Assembly (NCBI RefSeq): GCF_003851885.1
Contig: NZ_BHZE01000002.1
Coordinates: forward strand, 1-64,000
Source: Thermaurantimonas aggregans
GTDB lineage: Bacteria; Bacteroidota; Bacteroidia; Flavobacteriales; Schleiferiaceae
Length of the DNA stretch: 64,000 bases
Direction: 5' to 3'
The translations under genes were made by a program, and so were the position numbers. Below are positions 1-11,328 of the stretch, piece by piece; positions within the stretch are counted from its first letter, which is position 1; the number at the start of each line of letters is the position of its first letter. The notes beneath the pieces were generated by a model. That model saw only the letters and a program-made list of their open reading frames with translations. It was not told where the DNA came from and searched no databases.

Positions 1-2
1 GA

Positions 3-3000
3 CTGCAGTACACCTGGACCATCGCTCCGCCGGTGCCATCGACAGGGGTAAACACCGCAGCCCCCACCTTCGACATACCTCTGACCACCAATGACAGTGT
101 GGTGTACACCGTCAAACTGGTAGTTACCGATACCAATGGCTGTGTGGACAGTGCAAGCAAGCAGTACTGGGTATATCCAAGGCCGAAGGCCGACTTTACC
201 ACATCGGCCGATACGGTGTGCGACGGCACAGCGGTTACCTTCACAAGCACCTCAACCTCTAACCAAAGCGGAGTACCACAACTGATTCATCAGTGGAACT
301 TCGGCAACGGGCAGACCTCCACAGACTCCTTGCCGGCTCCGGTCGTCTTTACCAACAGCGGCACACAGGACAGCCTCTACACCGTATGGCTGAAGGTGAC
401 CAATGCCTTTGGGTGTGTAGATTCGGTCTCTAAAAACATCCTTGTACGCCCAAGTCCTATCGCTCAGGTTGATACAGGAATTACTGTTGCATGTGCACCT
501 TTTACCATTGACTCCACCAACATCAAAGCCGTTGTTTACCCCCAGGCTAATGGTGTATACACCTGGCAAGTAATTAAAAACAATCAGGTTTTGACCAATT
601 TTGGCGGACCCAATGCCGTAAACTACACTATGACCAACGACGGCGATACGGTTTTGATTCGCCTCATCGCTACGTCACTCTATGGTTGTGGTACCGACAC
701 AGCTGATCAGCTTTTTATCACCATCCCGAATCCGAGTCCCGGATTTGTGCTGTCGGATACAGCGGGTTGTCATCCACTTACGGTGCAGATTACAGACACA
801 TCTTCTGCCGGGGTTACTCACCAGTGGTTTATCAATGGAGTATTGGCTTCTACGATAAAAAATCCTCAATTTACTCTCACCAACACCTCCTTTACGACCG
901 ACTCTACGTACACCATCAAGCTTGTCATAACGGCCAGTGCTACCGGTTGTAAGGATTCAACAGAGCAAATTGTAAAAGTCTTTGCACGTCCTGATGTGAA
1001 CTTTACTTCCACTGAAGCCTGTCATGGTTTTACCACGCAGTTTACTGACCTGACAACGACGGTTGATACCATCCTTCAGCGAATTTGGATTCTGGGCAAT
1101 GGGGATACCCTCTTCGGATCAGCGAATCCTACGTATACCTATTCTGCACCAGGAGTATATAATGTTACTCTTATCGCTGTAGATAGCCGCGGATGCAGCA
1201 ACTTTACCACAAAACCTGTCATCGTACGGCCAAATCCGGTGGCCAGCTTTATCACTCAATCGACCTGTGGTCAGGATACCGTTTGCATCGGCCAACCTTT
1301 CGCTTTAATCAGCACTTCAACCATTGATTCCGTCCTCGGCGGATCTTTATCGTATCAATGGGATATTCTGAACAACGGCACTATTGACTACACAACATCC
1401 CAACCATCTCACACTTTTACTCAAACCGGCACTTTCCCGATTAAACTTCGGGTCATTTCCCAATACGGTTGTATCGACTCGGCTATTAAGAACGTTGTCG
1501 TCATTTCTCCTCCAACAGCTACGTTTTCACTGAGTGATGACTCCATTTGCGGCTCGGTCAATGTTGGAATTATCGATTCCAGTTCCGGCCGTCTTGATTT
1601 TTACTATTGGGAGATCTTTGTTAAAGGCCCTCAAAACAACGAAATTGTCTTTTACACCGACAGCAATCCAAATCTGACACAAGGCCCGTTGCTCACCCCT
1701 TCGTACAACAATACCGATACCACTTATTATGTCCGGCTCACCGTGGGCAACTGTTGTGGCATCTCAACAGCCATCGACAGCGTCGTGGTGATTCCCATTC
1801 CAGTTCCCGATTTTCAGATTTTGCCCGACTCCGGCTGTTCGCCCCTGACAGTTACACTCCAGTTAGATGGCCTCATTCCGCCCAATGCTGATTCCCTGAC
1901 CATAGATTTTGGATTTAATAACCAAAAAACCTCCATCACACCCACCATCATTCAAACCAATAATGGCCCAATAAAAGTCTGGGGGCAACCCTCTTTTACC
2001 TATACATACACAGGCACCTCGGCCGATACTACCTATTTCATCACTCTTCGCGCCTACAACGCCTGTGGTGACACGACCAAAGTCTTGCCTGTAAAAGTAG
2101 CTCCTAACACTGTTCAAGCCTTTTTCCAGAGTGCGCCTGCCATCGGCTGCGAACCGCTCACCGTGAATTTCCAGAACCTCTCCTTCGGTGCCTCCTTCCA
2201 CAGTTGGTGCTTTGACTACAATCCCATTACCAAACAGTGCAACGGGCAGACATCCGTAGCGCAAAATCCATCGTATACATATCCCACTGCGGGCACGTAT
2301 ACTGCTGCACTCTTTGCCAACAACGGCTGCGGATATGACACCATCATGACGCAGATACAGGTATTTCCAAGTCCGATAGCGGATTTTACATACAACAACA
2401 ACGTTTGTGTGGGCGATACCGTCTTTTTCACCAATACATCCATCTTCCCTCAAGGTCAGATCGTTCAAAACAACTGGAATTTTGGCAACGGACAAACATC
2501 TACGCAGATCAATCCCTATGTGGTGTACAATCAAGCAGGCACCTACAACGTGTGTCTCTACATACAGTCCAACACAGGCTGTGGCGATTCGGTATGCTAT
2601 CCGGTGACGGTTTTTGGCAAATCAGCAATAAACTTCTACGCCCAAAACAAATGCTTCACCGATCAACCCATTCAGTTTTTTGATTCGACCAATTCGGCCG
2701 GTGTAATTCAAACCATCTGGAAGTTTGGCGACGGCAATACGTCCATAGCCCCCAATCCACAACACACCTATGCAGCACCAGGCATTTACAACGTCACACT
2801 GATTAAACAGATCAACCAGGGATGTATCGATAGCATTACAAAGCCCGTACACGTTTATCCCATGCCTACAGCGGCTTTTGTGCTGCAACTGATCGCAGGC
2901 GACAGTTGCAGCACCCCGCAGACATATAAATTCCTCAACCAAAGCCAGGGTGCTTTTGGATTTTCCTGGGATTTTAATTTCAACAACAGTCCCGGTCAGT

Positions 3001-3971
3001 TTACTTCGGTGCTCAATGAGCCTACCTTCACCTACAGCCAGCCGGGCGTATATCAAATACGCCTAATCGCCACCAATGGCTATGGCTGCACCGATACCGC
3101 CTACCGCACCATCATCATCGGCAATGGGGTCTTCCCCGACTTCACTCCCGATTCTGCTGCGGGCTGTGTACCTCTCACTGTCCACTTCCAGGATGCCTCC
3201 ATCTACTCTGTAGGCATCGATACGGTGAAAAACTGGCATTGGAATTTCGGCGACGGCACCACCCTCTCTGGCATCCCAAATCCTACCCACACCTACACCA
3301 TTGCCGGCAAATACACTGTCACGCTTTTGGTTGAGATGGCCTCCGGTTGTATCGACAGCGTCACCAAAAACGGCTTTGTCGATGCCTATCACCGCCCGGA
3401 AGTCAATTTCGACATCCTCTTCGAATCGCTCCGTCGCGTCCGATTGGTCAACTACACCTTCGAAGGCGGAGTGCTCACTAACTACGAAATCGACTTCGGC
3501 GACGGTACTACCTCCAACGACAGCACCCACCAGTACGACGTCCAGCTGCTCGGCCGCGACTCCATACAGATCTGTCTGAAAGCCACCAACTCCCTTGGCT
3601 GCGACTCCACCCTCTGCAAGCGCATCTGGCTCTGGAAGCATCAGCTCGACGTGCCCAATGCCTTTGCACCTGACCTCACCGAAGTAGGCGAAGGCAACGT
3701 CTTCTTGCCCAAAGGCCACAATCTCAAAGAATACCACCTGCGCATCTACGACGGGTGGGGCAACCTCATCTTCGAATCGCGCTCGCTCGACGACAAGGGC
3801 TCGCCCAACGAACCTTGGGACGGCCGCCACCAAGGCACCGGAAACATTCTTCCGATGGGCGCCTATGTCTGGACCATTCACGCTCGTTTCAACGACAATA
3901 CCCTCTGGGAAGGCAAGCTCATGCCAAACGGCGAACGACTCACCTTTGGCACCGTTACACTGATTCGCTAA
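3..3971 (+). CDS. Giant PKD-repeat surface adhesin, C-terminal T9SS type B sorting domain (5' partial)
   Basis: The reading frame is open to the left edge, so the start lies outside the window; about 1,320 residues are visible. The protein is a chain of roughly 80-100 residue beta-sandwich repeats of PKD type, recognisable from recurring W-x-F-G-[DN]-G, P-x-x-x-Y-x-Y and G-x-Y-x-V-x-L motifs and a G-C-x-D-S signature near repeat ends. The last ~110 residues (from about position 3645) form a gliding-motility-associated C-terminal domain: PNAFAPD start, IYDGWGNLIFES core, PWDG, GAYVW and a terminal TLIR. This family is exported by the type IX system and displayed on the cell surface, often as adhesins. 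The following PorP/SprF gene starts 9 bases after the stop, a common pairing for type B cargo. The many Cys residues suggest a disulfide-stabilised protein. The ligand is unknown. Confidence 0.93.
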   Translation: MQYTWTIAPPVPSTGVNTAAPTFDIPLTTNDSVVYTVKLVVTDTNGCVDSASKQYWVYPRPKADFTTSADTVCDGTAVTFTSTSTSNQSGVPQLIHQWNFGNGQTSTDSLPAPVVFTNSGTQDSLYTVWLKVTNAFGCVDSVSKNILVRPSPIAQVDTGITVACAPFTIDSTNIKAVVYPQANGVYTWQVIKNNQVLTNFGGPNAVNYTMTNDGDTVLIRLIATSLYGCGTDTADQLFITIPNPSPGFVLSDTAGCHPLTVQITDTSSAGVTHQWFINGVLASTIKNPQFTLTNTSFTTDSTYTIKLVITASATGCKDSTEQIVKVFARPDVNFTSTEACHGFTTQFTDLTTTVDTILQRIWILGNGDTLFGSANPTYTYSAPGVYNVTLIAVDSRGCSNFTTKPVIVRPNPVASFITQSTCGQDTVCIGQPFALISTSTIDSVLGGSLSYQWDILNNGTIDYTTSQPSHTFTQTGTFPIKLRVISQYGCIDSAIKNVVVISPPTATFSLSDDSICGSVNVGIIDSSSGRLDFYYWEIFVKGPQNNEIVFYTDSNPNLTQGPLLTPSYNNTDTTYYVRLTVGNCCGISTAIDSVVVIPIPVPDFQILPDSGCSPLTVTLQLDGLIPPNADSLTIDFGFNNQKTSITPTIIQTNNGPIKVWGQPSFTYTYTGTSADTTYFITLRAYNACGDTTKVLPVKVAPNTVQAFFQSAPAIGCEPLTVNFQNLSFGASFHSWCFDYNPITKQCNGQTSVAQNPSYTYPTAGTYTAALFANNGCGYDTIMTQIQVFPSPIADFTYNNNVCVGDTVFFTNTSIFPQGQIVQNNWNFGNGQTSTQINPYVVYNQAGTYNVCLYIQSNTGCGDSVCYPVTVFGKSAINFYAQNKCFTDQPIQFFDSTNSAGVIQTIWKFGDGNTSIAPNPQHTYAAPGIYNVTLIKQINQGCIDSITKPVHVYPMPTAAFVLQLIAGDSCSTPQTYKFLNQSQGAFGFSWDFNFNNSPGQFTSVLNEPTFTYSQPGVYQIRLIATNGYGCTDTAYRTIIIGNGVFPDFTPDSAAGCVPLTVHFQDASIYSVGIDTVKNWHWNFGDGTTLSGIPNPTHTYTIAGKYTVTLLVEMASGCIDSVTKNGFVDAYHRPEVNFDILFESLRRVRLVNYTFEGGVLTNYEIDFGDGTTSNDSTHQYDVQLLGRDSIQICLKATNSLGCDSTLCKRIWLWKHQLDVPNAFAPDLTEVGEGNVFLPKGHNLKEYHLRIYDGWGNLIFESRSLDDKGSPNEPWDGRHQGTGNILPMGAYVWTIHARFNDNTLWEGKLMPNGERLTFGTVTLIR

Positions 3972-3980
3972 TTCCGCTGA

Positions 3981-5087
3981 ATGAAAACTCTACTCCCCAT
4001 ACTCCTGCTCCTCTCAGCTACACTCCGCATACGTGCACAAGACCCCGTCTTCTCGCAAATGTTGCTCAACAAAAACTACATCAACCCGGCCTATGCCGGC
4101 TACTCGGGCGACATCTCCTTCGACCTGCAGTCGCGCGTACAGTGGCTTCGCATACCAGCCTATTTTCTGACCAATGCCTTCTCTCTTCACGGCGGGTGCA
4201 ATGCCACACGGCTCGGCTACTCCATCACCGGCATGCACGACATGCGCGGTGAAGGCTTCCTCCAAAACACCCGCATCAACGCAGCCGTATCCGTGAACAT
4301 TCCCGCCTATTCGAGCCGAAGGCTTCGCCCGCGCTGGCTGCGCGACAAGAAGTTTATCTGGTCCACAGGCCTCAACATTGGCGTGGGTCAGCGCTATCTC
4401 AACTGGGAAAGGCTCACCTTCACCGACCAGTACGACATTTACTTCGGCTTCGTCCGCCCGCAATCGCTCGTACAGCCGCAGAACGTCGCCTCCAACATCA
4501 TCATCGACCTTTCTGCCGGCACCCGTGCCCGCATGCAGCTCGGCGATGCCGGCTCATATCTGTCGGCAGGCTTTGCCCTTTGGCACATCAATCGGCCCGT
4601 AGAATCCTTCTTCTTCACCGACAATCGCCTGCCTATGCGCTACACAGGCCACGCCTTCTTCCATTGGCAGACGGAGAAGTACACCAACACACCTCGCTAT
4701 TTTTCCTTCGGCTGGATAGGCAACTACCAACTCGAGATGCAGACCAACGTCGTTATGGCCTACCGCGACTTTGGCCTCGGCTACATGCTCGGCGCCGGCT
4801 ACCGATCGGAGCGCATCTACGCCCTCACCCGCCGGGTCGATTCCTGGGTCTTCCAAATTCACGTCCGCAAGGAGCCCTTTTACCTGAGCTATTCTTTCGA
4901 CCTCACCATGTCGAGCCTCGGTCCACACCGCACCTTCGGCACACATGAGTTTGGCATCAGCTATTTACTAAAGGGGTACAACATGTGCACCGGGTCTCTG
5001 CGCCGTTCGCGTCGCAAGAAGGCTGACTGCTTTTACCTCAATGACGACCTCTACGGCAAGCTTGGCTTCAGCGGCTATCACATGTAG
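3981..5087 (+). CDS. PorP/SprF family type IX secretion membrane protein
   Basis: 368 residues with a cleavable signal peptide (hydrophobic stretch LLPILLLLSATLRIRAQ) followed by the family signature QDPVFSQMLLNKNYINPAYAG. The rest alternates short amphipathic strands, as expected for an outer-membrane beta-barrel, and includes the GYSI and FGISYLLKGYN strands usual near the end. It begins 9 bases after the PKD adhesin stop, so the two are probably co-transcribed and this is the dedicated SprF-like partner needed for secretion or surface attachment of that adhesin. SprF is required for SprB delivery in Flavobacterium; the same role here is inferred from family and position. A second paralogue lies at 18765. 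Confidence 0.9.
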   Translation: MKTLLPILLLLSATLRIRAQDPVFSQMLLNKNYINPAYAGYSGDISFDLQSRVQWLRIPAYFLTNAFSLHGGCNATRLGYSITGMHDMRGEGFLQNTRINAAVSVNIPAYSSRRLRPRWLRDKKFIWSTGLNIGVGQRYLNWERLTFTDQYDIYFGFVRPQSLVQPQNVASNIIIDLSAGTRARMQLGDAGSYLSAGFALWHINRPVESFFFTDNRLPMRYTGHAFFHWQTEKYTNTPRYFSFGWIGNYQLEMQTNVVMAYRDFGLGYMLGAGYRSERIYALTRRVDSWVFQIHVRKEPFYLSYSFDLTMSSLGPHRTFGTHEFGISYLLKGYNMCTGSLRRSRRKKADCFYLNDDLYGKLGFSGYHM

Positions 5088-5130
5088 CGTTCTGCTCTTT
5101 CAGGGTTTTACATTTTCTTTTTTTGAGTTT

Positions 5131-5514
5131 TTTGGGCGTGCCCCAGGCGAAGGGGCCAAAAGGTGCCTTCGCCGTAGGGCTTGGGCCAAAAGGCACCTTC
5201 GCCGTAGAGCTTGCCCAGGCAAGAGGCCGAGAGGCACCTTCGCCGTAGGGCTTGCCCAGGCAAGGGGCCGAAAGGCACCTTCGCCGTAGGGCTTGCCCAG
5301 GCAAGGGGCCGAAAGGCACCTTCGCCGTAGGGCTTGCCCAGGCAAGGGGCCGAAAGGCACCTTCGCCTGGGTCGGGCTATCCGCTCATATTCGCCTTGCA
5401 CGTGGGCGCATCACAGCCTGGGTGCGTTGTCTGCCCTTCGGGCCAGCCAGCCGCTCCCAGTGTGCTGCAGCCCACCCGCTGCGGCTCATATCCGCTACTA
5501 TCCCTCACGCGGCA
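5131..5514 (+). repeat. GC-rich extragenic element, copy A
   Basis: It begins with TTTGGGCGTGCCCC (5131-5144), contains GGGTCGGGCTATCCGCTC (from about 5369), and ends in CCGCTACTATCCCTCACGCGG (5492-5512). Start, middle and end blocks are shared in reverse orientation with copy B. From memory, very similar strings (GGGCGTGCCC, GGGCTATCCGC, TATCCCT-ACGCGG) recur between genes in many Bacteroidota genomes; I could not check this. The region between the start block and the middle block is filled by a 41-bp tandem repeat. Coding potential is nil; a mobile or structured-RNA role is open. Confidence 0.6.
5145..5366 (+). repeat. 41-bp tandem repeat, six copies (one shortened to 30 bp)
   Basis: The GGCC anchor of the unit recurs with its CC at 5156, 5186, 5227, 5268, 5309 and 5350, spacing 30, 41, 41, 41 and 41 bases. 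The last three complete units are practically identical. Each full unit reads roughly CCGAAAGGCACCTTCGCC then GTAGGGCTTGCCCAGGCAAG plus GGG. It contains a perfect inverted repeat CTTGCC-CA-GGCAAG, so a transcript could form a row of hairpins. There are no variable spacers, so it is not a CRISPR array. Confidence 0.85.
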
Positions 5515-5713
5515 GCGGCCTGCAGCCGCTTTAAAAAACTTTGAACTCAAACTTTAACTAAAACTAAAACTTTTTCTGCGCATTTCTGAGAGTTTTACGG
5601 AATTTCCACCCTCTTTGCGTCCGCAGTACGTTGAAGAGTCGCAGATGCGGAAAAAGCTTCCCTGAGTTTTCGTCGCTAGGTGCTGGGGATGTGAGTAAAA
5701 ATTGTATCCCCCT

Positions 5714-5860
5714 TCCCCGCGTGAGGCATGCGTAGGGCGCGCGATAGCGCGGTGCGAAGGCGAAGCGAAGCAGAGCCGAAGCACGGAAGCGAAAGCGTAC
5801 CCCGCAGCACGCCGACCCGAACGACTGAGCGTAGCGAAGGAGGTGAGGGGCACGCCCAAA
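5714..5860 (-). repeat. GC-rich extragenic element, copy B (opposed to copy A)
   Basis: Read on the minus strand it starts with TTTGGGCGTGCCCC (5860 to 5847), a perfect 14-base match to the start of copy A. It continues through CGTTCGGGTCGGCGTGC and ends with GCCTCACGCGGGG (about 5714). The middle is rich in alternating GAAGC/GCTTC and short GC palindromes such as GCGCGCGATAGCGCG. Copy B lacks the tandem 41-bp repeat, which explains the length difference. Confidence 0.55.
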
Positions 5861-5863
5861 TAA

Positions 5864-7975
<2,112 letters not shown>

Positions 7976-8017
7976 TAAGGTGGAAACCCGTGTTTTTTTG
8001 CTGATTTGAAAACTTTT

Positions 8018-8052
8018 TTTGATTTTAAAAGTATGATTCAATAGTATATTTA
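8018..8052 (+). promoter_or_regulatory. Possible paaA promoter
   Basis: TTTG at 8018-8021 and TATATTTA at 8045-8052 are separated by 23 bases and lie just upstream of the paaA ATG at 8076. The second element deviates from TAnnTTTG only at its last base. Confidence 0.35.
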
Positions 8053-8075
8053 CATCCAAATAACCTTTTACCACA

Positions 8076-9023
8076 ATGATTAACGAAGAAAAAGAGATGC
8101 TGGAGCGCTTCCAGCAATATGTGGATGGAGAAAACAAGGTAGAACCCAAAGATTGGATGCCTGAGGCCTATCGCAAGACTTTGATCCGCCAAATCAGTCA
8201 GCACGCTCACAGTGAGGTGGTGGGTATGCTTCCCGAAGCCAATTGGATCACTCGTGCGCCTTCCCTTCGCCGTAAAATCACCTTGCTAGCAAAAGTGCAA
8301 GATGAAGCTGGTCATGGATTGTATCTCTACTCAGCCGTAGAGACTCTCGGTGTGAAGCGCGAAAAGACCATCGAAGACTTGCTCAGCGGAAAAGCGAAAT
8401 ACTCCAGCATATTCAACTATCCAACTTTGACCTGGGCTGACATCGGTGCAATCGGTTGGTTGGTCGACGGTGCTGCCATTGCCAATCAGGTGATGCTCTG
8501 CCGCACAAGTTATGGCCCTTATGCCAGGGCTATGGTGCGCATTTGCAAGGAGGAGAGCTTTCACCAGCGTCAAGGATATGAAATCATGATGACACTGGCC
8601 TTCGGTACTCCCGAACAAAAGGCGATGGCGCAAGATGCCCTCAACCGATGGTGGTGGCCTTCTCTTATGATGTTTGGGCCCTCTGACGACAACTCTCCCA
8701 ACAGTGCCCTCTCGATGAAGTGGAAGATCAAGCGCAAATCTAATGACGAACTTCGCCAGGAGTTTATCGACAAAACGGTACCACAGGCTGAATACCTCGG
8801 ACTCACCATACCCGATCCACACCTGAAGTGGAACGAGGAGCGCGGCCATTACGACTTTGGGCCCATCGAGTGGGAAGAGTTTTACAACGTGATATCAGGC
8901 AACGGTCCGTGCAACAAGCAGCGACTCGATGCCCGTCGTAAGGCTCACGAAGAAGGCCGCTGGGTGCGCGAAGCTGCTGCCGCCTTTGCTCGCAAGCGCG
9001 CCATGGAAATGCAAGAAGCGTAA
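8076..9023 (+). CDS. paaA: PaaA-type phenylacetyl-CoA epoxidase diiron subunit (orphan)
   Basis: 315 residues, matching the usual size of PaaA, the catalytic subunit of the 1,2-phenylacetyl-CoA epoxidase that opens aerobic phenylacetate breakdown. It has the ferritin-like four-helix fold with the two diiron motifs: DEAGH in the first half ([17 protein letters not shown]) and EESFH in the second ([14 protein letters not shown]). The family sequence [18 protein letters not shown] is also present. In nearly all known clusters paaA is followed by paaB, C, D and E; here it stands alone between ligA and convergent recG, with its own possible promoter and a strong terminator. Without the PaaC scaffold and the PaaE reductase its activity depends on genes elsewhere, or it has another substrate. 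Confidence 0.9.
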   Translation: MINEEKEMLERFQQYVDGENKVEPKDWMPEAYRKTLIRQISQHAHSEVVGMLPEANWITRAPSLRRKITLLAKVQDEAGHGLYLYSAVETLGVKREKTIEDLLSGKAKYSSIFNYPTLTWADIGAIGWLVDGAAIANQVMLCRTSYGPYARAMVRICKEESFHQRQGYEIMMTLAFGTPEQKAMAQDALNRWWWPSLMMFGPSDDNSPNSALSMKWKIKRKSNDELRQEFIDKTVPQAEYLGLTIPDPHLKWNEERGHYDFGPIEWEEFYNVISGNGPCNKQRLDARRKAHEEGRWVREAAAAFARKRAMEMQEA

Positions 9024-9047
9024 TTTTAATAAGAAAACCCCTATCAA

Positions 9048-9079
9048 ATCCTGACTTCTTCGATAAGTCGGGATTTTTT
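9048..9079 (+). terminator. Intrinsic terminator after paaA
   Basis: A ten-base-pair stem (ATCCTGACTT 9048-9057 with AAGTCGGGAT 9065-9074, one G-U pair) with loop CTTCGAT is followed by TTTTT. It lies between convergent paaA and recG. Confidence 0.85.
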
Positions 9080-9096
9080 ATTTATAAAATTCTACG

Positions 9097-11205
9097 TTAG
9101 CTAATCTTCGCATACGATGCGCTGGATGCGTATAGGTGCTGATAGTAGAGCAGGGTAGGGCGGTGTTCGGGTTTAGTGAGTTTTGGATCGTCTTTGTACA
9201 GCGCTAAGGCTGCATCGCGGGTTACTTGTACTAAGAGTTGGTCGGTGGCCAGGTTGGCAATCTTCATATTCACCAATCCGCTCTGTCGAGTTCCCATGAT
9301 GTCGCCTGGACCGCGTAGTTGAAGGTCGATTTCGGCAATTTCAAACCCGTCGTTGGTTCGGCACATCGTATCAATTCGCACTTTGGCATCCGATGATAGC
9401 TTGTTGCCCGTAACCAGGATGCAATACGATTTTTCGGCTCCCCGGCCTACTCGGCCGCGCAACTGGTGAAGCTGCGATAGGCCGAAGCGTTCAGCATTTT
9501 CGATGACCATCACTGTAGCATTGGGCACGTTCACGCCCACTTCGATCACTGTAGTAGCTACCATGATGTTTGAAATGCCCTTGACAAATCGTTCCATCTC
9601 ATGGGCTTTTTCTTCAGGGCTCATTCGGCCGTGTACAACACTGAACTGGTAATCGGGCAGAGGAAATGCCCGCTGAAGGCTTTCGATGCCCTGCTCAAGC
9701 GCCAATAGATCCAGTTTCTCCGATTCTTCGATGAGCGGATACACCACGTACACCTGTCGGCCTTTAGCGATTTCGCTTTTCATAAATCCAAACAAGCGCA
9801 GTCGATGCGCTTCAGTTACGTGATAGGTAGCCACGGGCTTCCGGCCTGGCGGAAGTTCGTCGATTACCGAAACTTCCAGGTCGCCGTACAGAGTCATCGC
9901 CAGGGTGCGCGGTATCGGCGTGGCGGTCATTACTAAGATATGTGGGGGATTGGTATTTTTTTTCCAAAGTTTACCCCTTTGTTCTACGCCGAATCGATGC
10001 TGCTCGTCGATCACTGCAAGCCCAAGATTTTTAAAGGCGACTGTATCTTCGATCAGCGCATGTGTACCGATGAGGATGTGCAGTGAGCCATCGCTCAGCA
10101 TCCGATGAATTTCCCGGCGCTCAGCTGTCTTAGTGCTCCCTGTCAGAAGTTTCACAGTAACAGGCAGGCCATACAGCATTTCGCCGATGGTTTGGTAGTG
10201 TTGTTGAGCGAGAATTTCGGTAGGAGCCATCATACAAGCCTGGAAGCCAGCATCTACTGCCATGAGCATAGCTTGAAGGGCCACAAGGGTCTTGCCGCTG
10301 CCCACATCGCCTTGCAAGAGGCGGTTCATTTGTTTGCCACTGGTCACATCAGCCCGTATTTCGCGCAATACTCTGATCTGAGCATTGGTGAGTTTATAAG
10401 GCAGCTTTTGATGGTAAAAAGTGCGCAAATGGTTATGTATTTCCTTGAAAATAAAGCCTTTGTTGTTTTGGCTGACGAGCATCTTTTGCCATACGACTGA
10501 AATTTGAATGAAAAAAAGCTCTTCGAATTTCAATCTCTGACGCGCCTTTTGAAGTTGTTCTTCGCTTTGCGGAAAGTGGATGTAAAAGAATGCGTCTTCG
10601 CGCGATATCAATTGATGCTTTTCGATGAAGTCGAAGGGCAATACTTCTTGCCATTTGCCTTTGATCAGTTCAAGAGCATTTTGTATTATTTTGGAAATTC
10701 CCTTGGAGTTCAAACCTACGGAGGTAAGCTTTTCGGTGGTGGAATATACTGGTTGTAATTTTGAGGTCATCTGTTGCCCAACACCAGGTCTTTCTTCCAG
10801 TTCCGGATGAATGAAGCTGTATGTGCCATTGAAGTAATTAGGTTTACCGAAAAGAATGTATGGTGTATCGAGTTTTATGAAGTCTTTTAAAAGCTTCAAT
10901 CCCTGAAACCATGTAACTTCTACATTGCCTGTATCGTCGTAAAACACCCCGGTCAAGATGCGTCTTCCGCTTTTGGTTTTTGTTTCTTGTATGGATTTAA
11001 ATTTTCCAACGATCTGGATGTCAATTTCGGTGGATTTAATTTGTGAAATAGTGTGAAATGTCGTGCGATCTACATATCGGAAAGGGAAGTGATGGAGCAG
11101 GTCATTTAGGGTGTGAATATTCAATTCTTTTCTCAGCAATTCTCCCCTTTTCGGACCCACCCCTTTGATATATTCGACAGGAGTATGTGCTAGTTCAAAA
11201 TTCAA
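9097..11205 (-). CDS. recG: ATP-dependent DNA helicase RecG
   Basis: 702 residues. RecG remodels stalled replication forks and branched recombination intermediates. The N-terminal wedge/OB region starts with TPVEYIKGVGPKRGELL and YVDRT. It is followed by a superfamily 2 helicase core with Walker A GDVGSGKT, the DEQHRFG motif II and the TATPIPRTLA motif III. Motif VI is QLRGRVGRG, and the C-terminal TRQSG region is typical of RecG. No ATG is available at the expected place: the start is a TTG at 11205, supported because the conserved TPVEYIKGVGPKR block begins seven residues later. The gene is divergent from the acyltransferase at 11329, sharing a 120-base AT-rich spacer. Confidence 0.96.
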   Translation of the reverse strand: MNFELAHTPVEYIKGVGPKRGELLRKELNIHTLNDLLHHFPFRYVDRTTFHTISQIKSTEIDIQIVGKFKSIQETKTKSGRRILTGVFYDDTGNVEVTWFQGLKLLKDFIKLDTPYILFGKPNYFNGTYSFIHPELEERPGVGQQMTSKLQPVYSTTEKLTSVGLNSKGISKIIQNALELIKGKWQEVLPFDFIEKHQLISREDAFFYIHFPQSEEQLQKARQRLKFEELFFIQISVVWQKMLVSQNNKGFIFKEIHNHLRTFYHQKLPYKLTNAQIRVLREIRADVTSGKQMNRLLQGDVGSGKTLVALQAMLMAVDAGFQACMMAPTEILAQQHYQTIGEMLYGLPVTVKLLTGSTKTAERREIHRMLSDGSLHILIGTHALIEDTVAFKNLGLAVIDEQHRFGVEQRGKLWKKNTNPPHILVMTATPIPRTLAMTLYGDLEVSVIDELPPGRKPVATYHVTEAHRLRLFGFMKSEIAKGRQVYVVYPLIEESEKLDLLALEQGIESLQRAFPLPDYQFSVVHGRMSPEEKAHEMERFVKGISNIMVATTVIEVGVNVPNATVMVIENAERFGLSQLHQLRGRVGRGAEKSYCILVTGNKLSSDAKVRIDTMCRTNDGFEIAEIDLQLRGPGDIMGTRQSGLVNMKIANLATDQLLVQVTRDAALALYKDDPKLTKPEHRPTLLYYQHLYASSASYAKIS

Positions 11206-11328
11206 AAAAGTTCATTTTTGCAAAAATCAACTATCTGTACTGAGATTGGTAGAAAGAGTTCAGCTAATTCATCAAAAACGAACAAATTCTTTTAATTTTT
11301 CTTATTTTCACCAAAAATAACAAATTCG

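Noticed and set aside
3063-3881. 272-residue open frame antisense to the PKD adhesin
   Set aside because: The sense strand has clear protein homology over the whole stretch; the antisense frame is Val/Glu/Ala-rich, a usual shadow of a biased sense frame. The same applies to 1863-2534, 2622-3056 and 44522-45214.
5145-5366. CRISPR array
   Set aside because: Units are directly adjacent and nearly identical, with no variable spacers and no cas genes.
5041-5557. Six overlapping open frames on both strands (60-100 residues) full of repeated Pro/Arg/Gly blocks
   Set aside because: They are translations of the 41-bp tandem repeat in different frames; no start context, no homology and equal openness on both strands.
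9048-9079. Terminator for recG as well
   Set aside because: Read on the minus strand the stem is followed by GATAGGGG, not a T-run, so it serves paaA only.
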